Assembly: GCF_029338255.1 (NCBI RefSeq)
Contig: NZ_CP119787.1
Location: forward strand, 124,001 to 188,000
Length of the DNA stretch: 64,000 nt
Source of the DNA: Haloarcula halobia
GTDB taxonomy: Archaea; Halobacteriota; Halobacteria; Halobacteriales; Haloarculaceae
Direction of reading: 5' to 3'
Positions 55,238 through 63,707 of the stretch are shown one piece after another. The notes under the pieces were generated by a model, which was not told the origin of the DNA, searched no databases, and worked only from the letters and a program-made list of their open reading frames with translations. The position numbers and the translations under genes were made by a program. Each line of letters starts with the position of its first letter. Positions within the stretch are counted from its first letter, which is position 1.

Positions 55238-56470
55238 ATGTCACACTCGAGTCCAGCCGATGGCACTCGCGTCGTCGTCTCGCCCGGGAAGACGGTCCTC
55301 GGCGTCGGCGCGGTCGAGGAAACCGGAGCGTACGCGGACCTCTACGGCACGAAAGCACTGGTCGTCGCCAGCGAAGTCATCTTCGACATCCACGGGGAGC
55401 GGGTGGTCGAGATTCTCGAGGACGCGGGCGTCGAAACCGCCACGTTCACCGGGGTTCGCCCGGACCCGACGGTCGAGAACGTCAGGGAAGCCTACGAGGT
55501 GTGGGAGGAGGAGTCCTGTGACGTCATCGTCACCCTCGGCGGCGGGTCGTCCATCGACACGGGCAAGTCGGTCGGCATCCTCGCGACGAACGACGGCGGC
55601 ATCCGACAGTACGGTGTCGACGAGGCGGGCTACGAGGGCGTTCCCGAACCCATCCCGCCGCTCATCGCCGTCAACACGACCGCGGGGACGGGCAGCGAGA
55701 CCACCCGGACGGCCGTGCTGACCGACGAGTCCACGTCGACGAAGTTCATCATCGTGTCACAGAACATCGTCCCCGACGTGGCCATCGAGGACCCGGAACT
55801 CACCGTCTCGCTCCCGAAGAGTCACACCGCATTCACGGGGATCGACGCGCTGACCCACGCCATCGAGGCGTTCGGGTCGGTCAAGTCCTACAGCGTCACC
55901 GACGAGTTCGCCCGCGACGCGATGCGTCGGATCACGAACTCGCTCGTCCCGGCGTGGGCGAACGGCGAGGACATAGCGGCGCGCACCGAGATGATGATCG
56001 GCCAGTTCAAGGCCGGCAAGGCGTTCGGGAACTCCTCGGTCGCCCTGGTCCACGGGATGGCCCGCCCGCTCGGCGCGCAACTGCACATCCCGCACGGCCT
56101 CGCGAACGGGCTCATCCTCCCGTACGTCGTCGAGTTCTCACAGATGACGAAACCCGCGAAGTACGCCGAGGTGGCACGGATCCTCGACGCCGCCGACGAG
56201 GACGAACCCGACCGGGTCGCCGCGCGGAAGGCCGCCGACGGCGTCGAGGCACTGTGCGAGGACATCTCGCTGACGGGCTACCTCGACGACTTCGGCGAGG
56301 TGCCGTCCCGGGAAGAATATCTCGGCCTGGTACCGGAGATGACCCAGGACGCCTTCGACTCGGGATCGCCGGACAACAACCCGCGGAAACCGACCCACGA
56401 CGAACTGGAAGCCCTGTTCGTGCGGGTGTACGACGACGCCCTCGCACCGGACAGCAGGCGCCGGTCCTGA
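55238..56470 (+). CDS. Iron-containing (type III) alcohol dehydrogenase
   Basis: 410 residues. GGGSSIDTGKSVGI binds the nucleotide. The metal site is Asp and His of GIDALTHAIEAF plus His in VHGMARPLGAQLHIPHGLANG. TTAGTGSETTRTAVL is the family loop. It oxidises or reduces short or sugar-derived alcohols with NAD(P). The start is the ATG at 55238; much longer open frames over it are shadows of the upstream aldehyde dehydrogenase. It forms a tandem pair with the upstream aldehyde dehydrogenase, consistent with alcohol to aldehyde to acyl-CoA flow. Confidence 0.9.
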   Translation: MSHSSPADGTRVVVSPGKTVLGVGAVEETGAYADLYGTKALVVASEVIFDIHGERVVEILEDAGVETATFTGVRPDPTVENVREAYEVWEEESCDVIVTLGGGSSIDTGKSVGILATNDGGIRQYGVDEAGYEGVPEPIPPLIAVNTTAGTGSETTRTAVLTDESTSTKFIIVSQNIVPDVAIEDPELTVSLPKSHTAFTGIDALTHAIEAFGSVKSYSVTDEFARDAMRRITNSLVPAWANGEDIAARTEMMIGQFKAGKAFGNSSVALVHGMARPLGAQLHIPHGLANGLILPYVVEFSQMTKPAKYAEVARILDAADEDEPDRVAARKAADGVEALCEDISLTGYLDDFGEVPSREEYLGLVPEMTQDAFDSGSPDNNPRKPTHDELEALFVRVYDDALAPDSRRRS

Positions 56471-56659
56471 CGCGCCCCGACTCCCGGACGCCGCCCGTCG
56501 AGGATGCGCCTGCGTGTCTCGCAACCGGACGGGCAGATCGGGCCGGGACAGGCCTGTGCTCCCTCTCGCACGTCTCACAGCCACGTCTCCCCCGCTCGCT
56601 GCCCGCGCCGTTCGCGGTCGCTGGCAAGCGGCGGTCGACCGAACCGCGATACACGCGAT

Positions 56660-56669
56660 AGTTTTAATG
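56660..56669 (+). promoter_or_regulatory. TATA box of aldo/keto reductase 2
   Basis: AGTTTTAATG centred 28 bases before the ATG at 56693; leaderless. Confidence 0.6.
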
Positions 56670-56692
56670 AACCGTGCCAAGTCGGATGTCGT

Positions 56693-57679
56693 ATGGAGTA
56701 CGTAACTCTCGGCCAGAGCGACCTCGAAGTGAGTCGCATCGCGCTCGGACTCTGGAACATCAGCGGCGGGTCGGACTGGGACCGGACGGACCGCGACCAG
56801 GCGATCGAGACCATCCACACGGCCGTCGACGAGGGCATCACCTTCCTCGACACGGCGGAGGTCTACGGCGACGGCTACTCCGAGGAGGTCCTGGGCGAGG
56901 CCCTCGAATCGCTCGACAGGGACGACGTCGTCGTCGCGACGAAGGTCTACCAGAACCACCTCTCATACGAGGACGTGAAGGCGTCCTGCGAGGCGAGCCT
57001 CGACCGCCTCGGGACCGACTACGTCGACGTGTTCTACGTCCACTACCAGGACCCGGAGACGCCGTTCGAGGAGACGGCGCGCGCGTTCCGCGAACTGCAA
57101 GACGAGGGGAAGATCCGCTACCCGGCCGTCTCCAACACGGGCGTCAACGACCTCGAGACGACCGTCTCCGAACTCGACGTGGTGGCGAACCAGCTCCCCC
57201 TCAACCTGCTGTGGCGAGCGATCGAGTACGAGGTCGCCGACGCCTGCCGGGACGCCGGCGTGGACATCGTCGCCTACAGCCCGCTCGGGATGGGGCTGCT
57301 CACCGGGAAGTACTCCACCATCGACGAGTACCCGGAGGGGCGGATGCGGACGCGGCACTTCTCGAGCGACCGCCCCGAGGCGAGACACGGCGAGTCGGGC
57401 GTCGAGGACCTGGTGTTCGACACCGTCCGCCGGGTCGAGGACATCTGCGACGAGTACGACCGCGACATCGTGCAGGTCGCGCTGGCCTGGCCGCTCCACC
57501 AGGACGGCGTCGCCTGTGCCATCGCCGGCGCGAGCAGCCCCGAACACGTCAGGGACAACGCGGCCGCCGTCGACGTCGACCTCTCCGACGACATCCTCGC
57601 CGACTTGGACGAGGCGACGGCCGAACTGAAGGAGGCGCTGGGCACGAACCCGGACCCCTGGAACCACCGATACAACTGA
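56693..57679 (+). CDS. Aldo/keto reductase 2
   Basis: 328 residues from the ATG at 56693. Tetrad: Asp and Tyr in FLDTAEVYGDGYSEEVLG, Lys in VVATKVYQNH and His in FYVHYQDPETPFEET. NADPH loop AGASSPEHVRDNAAA. The DPETP after the His is typical of AKRs acting on sugar aldehydes. A sister of AKR 3, 137 bases downstream in the same direction, but not a recent duplicate: the two differ in length and motifs. Confidence 0.89.
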   Translation: MEYVTLGQSDLEVSRIALGLWNISGGSDWDRTDRDQAIETIHTAVDEGITFLDTAEVYGDGYSEEVLGEALESLDRDDVVVATKVYQNHLSYEDVKASCEASLDRLGTDYVDVFYVHYQDPETPFEETARAFRELQDEGKIRYPAVSNTGVNDLETTVSELDVVANQLPLNLLWRAIEYEVADACRDAGVDIVAYSPLGMGLLTGKYSTIDEYPEGRMRTRHFSSDRPEARHGESGVEDLVFDTVRRVEDICDEYDRDIVQVALAWPLHQDGVACAIAGASSPEHVRDNAAAVDVDLSDDILADLDEATAELKEALGTNPDPWNHRYN

Positions 57680-57815
57680 CGCCGTCCGGAGACGAGCGTA
57701 ACTCGCATGTACTGATGACTGACCGGTGGGAGCCACGTCGGCCAGTCGAGCGATGGACGCCGCCTCCCCAGGGAAAACTGTTAACACGAACCGCTCGGTA
57801 GACCGGGTGTACCAC

Positions 57816-58658
57816 ATGACACAGCCACCAACCGTCACACTACCGAGCGGCGACGAACTCCCCATGGTCGGCGTGGGGACCTGGGACATCGGCGGCGACA
57901 CCGTCAAGGGATCCGTCCGCGCCGGGCTGGATGCCGGATACGGGCACGTCGACACGGCAGAGGGATACAAGAACGAGGCGGAGATCGGCGAAGTCCTCTC
58001 GGATTACGACCGCGAGGACGTCTTCCTCACCTCGAAAATCCTGCCCAAGCACCTCGGGTACGAGTCGGTCATCGAGGCCTGTGAGGCCTCGCTGGACAGG
58101 CTCGGTACGGACTACCTCGACCTGTATCTCATCCACTGGCCCAACCCGGCCATCTCGCTGCGCGAGACCATGTCGGCGATGGCGACGCTGCACGACCGCG
58201 GCTGGGTCCGCAACGTCGGCGTCTCGAACTTCTCGGCCTACCAGCTGAGCTGTGCCCAGCACGTCTCGGACGTGCCGGTCGCGGTCAACCAGATCGAGTT
58301 CCACCCGCTGTTCCAGCGGCCGGATCTGGTCGACTACTGCCGCGAGACCGACACCGTGATCGAGGCCGCCGCCCCGCTGGGCCGGACCGAAGTCTTCGAC
58401 CACCCCGTCGTACAGGACCTCGCCGAGAAGTACGACAAGTCCGCCCCCCAGATCGTCCTGAAATGGGAGCTCGAGCGGGACATCGTCGTGTTACCGAAGT
58501 CCTCGACGCCCGACCACGTCCGGTCGAACTTCGAACTGTTCGACTGGGAGATGGACGACGGCGACCTCGAACGCCTGGACGACGCCGACGAGGACGAGCC
58601 CGTCTACGACTTCCCGGCACGCGACTGGAGCCCCTACACCTACGGCATCTCCGAGTAG
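57816..58658 (+). CDS. Aldo/keto reductase 3
   Basis: 280 residues from the ATG at 57816. Tetrad: Asp and Tyr in GHVDTAEGYKNEAEIGEVL, Lys in LTSKILPKHL and His in YLIHWPNPAI. C-terminal LPKSSTPDHVRSNFELF is the usual NADPH loop. It is closer in style to AKR 1 than to AKR 2 (2,5-diketogluconate-reductase-like group). TTAACACG is the nearest TATA-like stretch, about 33 bases upstream. Confidence 0.88.
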   Translation: MTQPPTVTLPSGDELPMVGVGTWDIGGDTVKGSVRAGLDAGYGHVDTAEGYKNEAEIGEVLSDYDREDVFLTSKILPKHLGYESVIEACEASLDRLGTDYLDLYLIHWPNPAISLRETMSAMATLHDRGWVRNVGVSNFSAYQLSCAQHVSDVPVAVNQIEFHPLFQRPDLVDYCRETDTVIEAAAPLGRTEVFDHPVVQDLAEKYDKSAPQIVLKWELERDIVVLPKSSTPDHVRSNFELFDWEMDDGDLERLDDADEDEPVYDFPARDWSPYTYGISE

Positions 58659-58791
58659 CTCACCGCCGCCCGATTCACGCGTCGCCCGACATGGAGCGGC
58701 GGCGTCCCCTGGTCCCGGACCGCCGCACCGCTAGAGGGAACTGTGACCCTCGGCACGCTTTAGTCACGTCACGCAGAAGCAGAGGGTACGC

Positions 58792-59820
58792 ATGACCGAC
58801 GTGCCTTCGGACCTCATCGAGCGAGTGGCAGCACACACCGTCGCGAGAGACATGGAGAGCGAGGAGTGGGAGAAGGGCATCGCCATCCTCGGACTCCTCG
58901 CGACGGGGGACCAGCGGTTCGTCGACGCGGCACGGTCGCTGGTGGACCGTTCGATCGAGACACAGACGAGCGCGGGCCAGTACTCCTACGGGTCGCTCGA
59001 CGTCAAGCCCCACCAGGGCTGGACCGACCTCGAGGACTTCAAGGGCCTCGTCGACCCCAGCGTCATCGGGGTCTCGGTCCTGGAGTTCTACCGCCGAACC
59101 GGCGACGAGGACTACCTCGACTCCGCGACCCGCCAGTACGAGTTCCTCCGCGACGCGCCACGCACCGCCGATGGCGGCATCCCACAGCACAAGGGGGCCC
59201 TGGAGCTCTGGGTCGACACGATCTACGAGATCTGCCCGTTTCTCGCCGCTTACGGTGCGGTGACCGGTGACGAGGCGGCGTTCGACGAGGCGGCTCACCA
59301 GATCGCCGTCCAGGCAAAGCACCTGCAGGATTCCCACACCGACCTGTTCCGACACGAGTGGCGCGAACAGCCCGACACGTTCCCGGAGAGCGCCTTCTGG
59401 TCGCGCGGGAACGGCTGGGCCGCGGCGGGCATCCTCGATACGCTGGAGCACCTCCCGGACGACCACGACGACCGCGAGGAGCTGGTCGATATCTTCCGGC
59501 GACTGGCCGCGGCCATCCGTCCCCTGCAGGACGCCAGCGGCTACTGGCACAACGTCCTCGACGACGACCAGACGCCGCTCGAGACATCCGGGACCACCAT
59601 GTTCGCCTACGCCTTCCACAAGGGATACGAGATGGGGCTGCTCGAAGACGAGGCGTACCTCGAGGCCGCGGACCGGGCGATGGCGGTCTGTACCGGCGTC
59701 GTCGACGACGACGGTGCCGTGCGACGGGTCGCCGGCCCGCCGGGCGGCCCCGATGCGCCCCTCACCGTCACCTCCTACGGACAGGGCTGGTTCCTCAAGG
59801 CCGCCTGCCAGATGGACTAG
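58792..59820 (+). CDS. GH88/GH105 unsaturated glucuronyl/galacturonyl hydrolase
   Basis: 342 residues, (alpha/alpha)6-barrel. Motifs: catalytic Asp142 in LELWVDTIYEICPFL, and WSRGNGWAAAGI (203-209 for WSRGNGW), typical of GH105/GH88. The enzyme hydrates the vinyl ether of a 4,5-unsaturated uronic-acid residue at the non-reducing end of oligosaccharides made by polysaccharide lyases, releasing a keto-deoxyuronate. No signal peptide, so it works in the cytosol on imported oligosaccharides. No lyase lies in the window. CTTTAGTCA, about 30 bases upstream, may be its TATA box. Confidence 0.87.
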   Translation: MTDVPSDLIERVAAHTVARDMESEEWEKGIAILGLLATGDQRFVDAARSLVDRSIETQTSAGQYSYGSLDVKPHQGWTDLEDFKGLVDPSVIGVSVLEFYRRTGDEDYLDSATRQYEFLRDAPRTADGGIPQHKGALELWVDTIYEICPFLAAYGAVTGDEAAFDEAAHQIAVQAKHLQDSHTDLFRHEWREQPDTFPESAFWSRGNGWAAAGILDTLEHLPDDHDDREELVDIFRRLAAAIRPLQDASGYWHNVLDDDQTPLETSGTTMFAYAFHKGYEMGLLEDEAYLEAADRAMAVCTGVVDDDGAVRRVAGPPGGPDAPLTVTSYGQGWFLKAACQMD

Positions 59821-59919
59821 CCGGTCCGGACGTCCGGCCGTCGGCGCCGGTGTCGGTGGTGTCCGCACCGCTGGACGCCGGAACGGCTAAGGGCCTGTGT
59901 AGAGGATACCGGTCATACC

Positions 59920-61125
59920 GTGACAGACGTGAGTACCCGGACAGCCGACGAAGAGAAACTCCTGATGGGGTACTCCGGACGGATGCTGGTCGTGATGTCC
60001 GTCGGGACGATGTCCATCATGGCGGGCCGCCTCGTCATCTCGCCGCTGCTCCCGTCGATAATCGAGGACCTGTCGATCACGCCCTTCGCTGCCGGCATCG
60101 CACTGTCGCTGATGTGGGCGCTCACGGCGACCCTCCAGTACTTCAGCGGCCGGAGCGCGGACGAACTCTCGCGGAAGACGGTCCTCCTGACCGGACTCCT
60201 CGTCGCCGTCGTCGGCCTCTCGCTGCTCTCGACCGCGACGAGTTACCCGCTTTTCTTGCTGGCTACCGCGACGATCGGTGCGAGCGCGGGGATCTATCCC
60301 GTCGCGGCGTACGTCCAGACGACGGACCTGTACGTCGAACGGCGTGGCGCGGCGTTCGGCGTGCTCTCGGCGTCGATGGACCTCGGAGGGGCGGTGGCAC
60401 CCGCTATCGCGGTCGTCGTCCTGACCGTCTGGATCTGGCGGGGCGCCTTCCTCCCGATTCTCGCAGCCGTGCTCGTGGTCATGTTGCTGATGCACGTCTG
60501 GAACCGGGAGGAGTACGTGGTCGAGCGCGTGAACCTGAACATCCGCGAGACGGGTACCCGGATCCTCGGCAAACAGAGCACGCGACGTATCCTGGTGGCT
60601 GCCGGGCTGGTCGCGTTCACCTGGCAGGGGATGGCCAGTTTCCTCCCGACCTATCTCCAGGTGGAGAAGGGGTTCTCGCCGACGGTCGCCAGCGTCATCT
60701 TCACCGGTCTCTTCGTCGTCGGGGCGACCGCGCGGCCGGTGAGCGGGCGACTGGGCGACCGGTACGGCTACCTCCGTATCTCGGTGCTGATGGCGCTCGT
60801 CGGCGCGACCGGCCTCGTCTCGCTGCTGGTCACGGAGTCGTTGCTGGCCGCCGTCGCCAGTACCGCCCTGTTCGGGGCCGGAATCGCCGGCTTCTGGCCG
60901 ACCACGCTGACGATGATCTCGCAGGTGTTCCCCGACGGGAGCATGGGCGGTGACTTCGGCGGGAGTCGGATGATGTACGTCGGGTTCGGGAGTCTCGGGC
61001 CGGCCTACATCGGCTACGTCGCGGGAGAACTGAACTACACGGTCGCGTTCATCGGTCTCATCGGCTGTCTCCTCCTGAGCGGGACCGTCATCTTCTGGCA
61101 GCTCCGCTTCGGGAGCGAGGTGTGA
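59920..61125 (+). CDS. MFS transporter
   Basis: 401 residues from a GTG start at 59920. Twelve hydrophobic helices, with the A-like motif GRSADELSRKTVLLTG after helix 2 and a second GRLGDRYGYLRISV after helix 8. Helix 1 has the segment VMSVGTMSIMAGRLVISPLLPS. Located between the GH88/105 hydrolase and the DapA-like enzyme, so an uptake role for an oligosaccharide or sugar acid is reasonable but unproven. Confidence 0.86.
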   Translation: MTDVSTRTADEEKLLMGYSGRMLVVMSVGTMSIMAGRLVISPLLPSIIEDLSITPFAAGIALSLMWALTATLQYFSGRSADELSRKTVLLTGLLVAVVGLSLLSTATSYPLFLLATATIGASAGIYPVAAYVQTTDLYVERRGAAFGVLSASMDLGGAVAPAIAVVVLTVWIWRGAFLPILAAVLVVMLLMHVWNREEYVVERVNLNIRETGTRILGKQSTRRILVAAGLVAFTWQGMASFLPTYLQVEKGFSPTVASVIFTGLFVVGATARPVSGRLGDRYGYLRISVLMALVGATGLVSLLVTESLLAAVASTALFGAGIAGFWPTTLTMISQVFPDGSMGGDFGGSRMMYVGFGSLGPAYIGYVAGELNYTVAFIGLIGCLLLSGTVIFWQLRFGSEV

Positions 61126-61244
61126 CCCGGGCGACCGGAGAGAGGCGGCGGGACCGGGGAGACGGGGTGACAGCCTCCCCCCGCGTGTTCCCCTCACTTC
61201 TGAAACACGAACGCTGAAGTGTCTGTCGAGCGACGGATGTTACT

Positions 61245-62162
61245 ATGTCACTCGACTTGACGGGTGTCCATCCCGCCCACCTGGTACCGTTCGACGACCG
61301 CGGCGAGATCCACGAGGAGTCGCTCGGCGCGCACGTCGCCGCGTTAGACCGGGTCGACGGCCTGAACGCGATGGTGACCAACGGCCACGGCGCGGAGGTG
61401 TTCGCGCTCTCGCACGACGAGCGCGTCCGCCTCGTCGAGGTCGTCGACGCCAACGTCGGGTCGGGGACGCCGGTCGTCTCCGGACTCGTCGCCGGGTCGA
61501 CCCGCGAGGCCGTCGAACAGGGCCGCCGACTGCGGGCCGCCGGTGCGGACGCGTTCCTGCTGTTCCCGCCACACACGTCGATAAACCACCGCGCCGACGC
61601 GGCGATCGAGTACGTCGAGACGGTCGGGCAGGCGCTCGACGTGCCGCTCGTCCTCTTCCAGCATCCAGTGTGGGCCGGCGGCACGTACGACTCGGACCTG
61701 CTGGTCGAGCTCGCGGGGCTGGATGAGGTCGTCGCGGTGAAAAACGCCTGCTGGGACATGGATCGGTTCCAGGACGACGTCTACGCGCTGGGGAACGCCG
61801 AGGCCGACATCCAGTTGCTCGTGGCCAACGACGAGCACCTGCTTGCCTCGTACGCGCTCCGGGCCGACGGCACGCTGTTGATCCTGGCGGCGGTCATCCC
61901 GGAGCTGATCGTGGACCTCTTCGAGGCCGTCCAGGCGGGCGACCTCGAGGCCGCCCGGGACGCCTACGAACGAGCGGACCCGTTCATCCGGATGGCGTTT
62001 GGCGAGCCACGCGCCGACTCGAACGCCCGGTTGAAGAAGGTCCTCGAGTTGCAGGGGGCGTTCCCGAACGCAGCACCGCGGCCGCCGGCACAGCCGGTCG
62101 ACGACGACGAGGTGCCAGCGATCCGACGGGCGATGGAACGTGTCGGGCTCACCGTGGCGTAG
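61245..62162 (+). CDS. DapA-superfamily aldolase/dehydratase
   Basis: 305 residues, TIM barrel. The Schiff-base lysine is in EVVAVKNACWDMD. The phosphate/carboxylate loop is VTNGHGAEVFALS (in place of the usual GTTGE). The position that is normally a catalytic Tyr (in YNVP of dihydrodipicolinate synthase) reads LFQHPVWAG, so the general acid/base Tyr is missing or replaced. The family includes KDG/KDPG aldolases, 5-keto-4-deoxyglucarate dehydratase and dihydrodipicolinate synthase. In this island a keto-deoxy sugar-acid aldolase or dehydratase is likely. Confidence 0.84.
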   Translation: MSLDLTGVHPAHLVPFDDRGEIHEESLGAHVAALDRVDGLNAMVTNGHGAEVFALSHDERVRLVEVVDANVGSGTPVVSGLVAGSTREAVEQGRRLRAAGADAFLLFPPHTSINHRADAAIEYVETVGQALDVPLVLFQHPVWAGGTYDSDLLVELAGLDEVVAVKNACWDMDRFQDDVYALGNAEADIQLLVANDEHLLASYALRADGTLLILAAVIPELIVDLFEAVQAGDLEAARDAYERADPFIRMAFGEPRADSNARLKKVLELQGAFPNAAPRPPAQPVDDDEVPAIRRAMERVGLTVA

Positions 62163-62186
62163 GCGCCGGGTCACGCCCGCAGGAGG

Positions 62187-62195
62187 ATTTATACG
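62187..62195 (+). promoter_or_regulatory. TATA box of the CaiB gene
   Basis: ATTTATACG-type element, centred 28 bases before the ATG at 62219; leaderless. Confidence 0.6.
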
Positions 62196-62218
62196 TCACT
62201 CGAGAGAACCCGAGTCGT

Positions 62219-63427
62219 ATGTCCGACGCACTCGAGGGAATCACTATCGCCGATTTCAGCCAGATGATGCAGGGGCCGTGGGGGACCATGGCGCTTGCGG
62301 ACATGGGCGCAGACGTGATCAAGATCGAGCCGCTGGGCGGCGAGTACGAGCGCCACCTGCGGGTCGCCGGCGAGATGTACGAGGGAAAGAGCCCCTACTA
62401 CCTCGCGATGAACCGGAACAAGCGGAGCGTGGCGGTCGACCTCAAGGACGACCGGGGGAAAGCGGTCGCCCGTGACATCGTCGCCGACGCCGACGTCGTG
62501 GTCGAGAACTTCCGGCCGGGCGTCATGGAGAAACTGGGCTTTGGCTACGAGGACGTCTGCGAGTACAATCCCGACGTCGTCTACGCGTCCGGGTCGGGAT
62601 ACGGGTCGTCCGGGCCGTACGAGACCCGGCCCGGCCAGGACCTGTTGATACAGGCCATGAGCGGCCTCATGGACGCGACCGGGCGGCGAGACGACCCGCC
62701 GACGGCCGCCGGGACGTTCGTCGCCGACCAGCTGTCGGCCCTCTTTATCGCGCTGCACGTCGTGATCGCGCTCTACCACCGGGAACAGACGGGGCAGGGC
62801 CAGAAGATAGAGGCCAGCCTGCTGAACTCGATGATCGCGGGGATGTGCCAGGAGGTGGCCGCCACGACGAACTTAGACCGGGAGTTCGAGCGGCCCGAAT
62901 CGAGCCTCTCGCACGTCCAGTTCGACGCGCCCTACGGCGTCTACGAGACCGCCGACGGACACGTGGCCATCTCGCTCGGCGACCTCGACGACTTCGCGGA
63001 CGCGCTCGCGGTCGAGGGGCTCGAAACGGACGACTCGCCCGAGGCGGCTTACGAGCGACGCGACGAGATACACGGCATCATCGAGCGCGTCACGCGCGAG
63101 CGCGAGACGGACGCTTTGCTCGACCAGCTCCTCGAGGCGGACATCTGGGCGGCACCGGTCAACGACATGGCGGCGATGATCGACGACCCGCAGGTCCGGC
63201 ACAACGACATGATTATCGAGATCGAGGACCCGGACGTGGGGTCGTTCCAGACGACGGGGTTCCCCGTGGACATGTCCGAGACGCCCGCGAGCGTCGAGCG
63301 CCCGCCGCCACGCGTCGGCGAGCACACGCGGGACGTGCTCACCGAGCTGGGATACGACGCCGACGTGATCGAAGAGCTGGTCGGCGACGACGTCCTCGAG
63401 GCGTTCGAGGCGGAGAGTCACACGTGA
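62219..63427 (+). CDS. CaiB/BaiF-family CoA-transferase
   Basis: 402 residues, class III CoA-transferase. The catalytic Asp lies in RPGQDLLIQAMSGLMDATG. VIKIEPLGGEYERH and LNRNKRS-like MNRNKRSVAVDLKDD bind CoA, and VVVENFRPGVMEKLGFGYED is the family signature. It moves CoA between two carboxylic acids via an aspartyl-CoA thioester. The acceptor may be a pathway acid that then undergoes a CoA-dependent step, linking with the acyl-CoA made by the aldehyde dehydrogenase. Intact, with its own promoter. Confidence 0.9.
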   Translation: MSDALEGITIADFSQMMQGPWGTMALADMGADVIKIEPLGGEYERHLRVAGEMYEGKSPYYLAMNRNKRSVAVDLKDDRGKAVARDIVADADVVVENFRPGVMEKLGFGYEDVCEYNPDVVYASGSGYGSSGPYETRPGQDLLIQAMSGLMDATGRRDDPPTAAGTFVADQLSALFIALHVVIALYHREQTGQGQKIEASLLNSMIAGMCQEVAATTNLDREFERPESSLSHVQFDAPYGVYETADGHVAISLGDLDDFADALAVEGLETDDSPEAAYERRDEIHGIIERVTRERETDALLDQLLEADIWAAPVNDMAAMIDDPQVRHNDMIIEIEDPDVGSFQTTGFPVDMSETPASVERPPPRVGEHTRDVLTELGYDADVIEELVGDDVLEAFEAESHT

Positions 63428-63673
63428 ACCAGGCGGTGACGACCCCCGTCCGTCGAGCATCACCCTGATTGCCACCCGGTGTCCAGTGAGCGCCCCGAGC
63501 GTCGGGAACGGGCCATCGCCAGTGAACGCGTCCCAAATCTACCCGATCGACCCCCTCCCGAGCGAGCCAGATCGGTGGGACACGGCAGACAGAATCCGAA
63601 TCCGAGTTAATATTTCGGCCCTTGGCCCCTGAGGACGGCACCTTCGGCCCAATATATCACTGTAACGGGAAAA

Positions 63674-63681
63674 GATATAAC
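63674..63681 (+). promoter_or_regulatory. TATA box of the lipoprotein gene
   Basis: GATATAAC centred 30 bases before the ATG at 63708. Confidence 0.5.
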
Positions 63682-63707
63682 TATCAGTACTTGGTTGTAC
63701 ACCTTGT

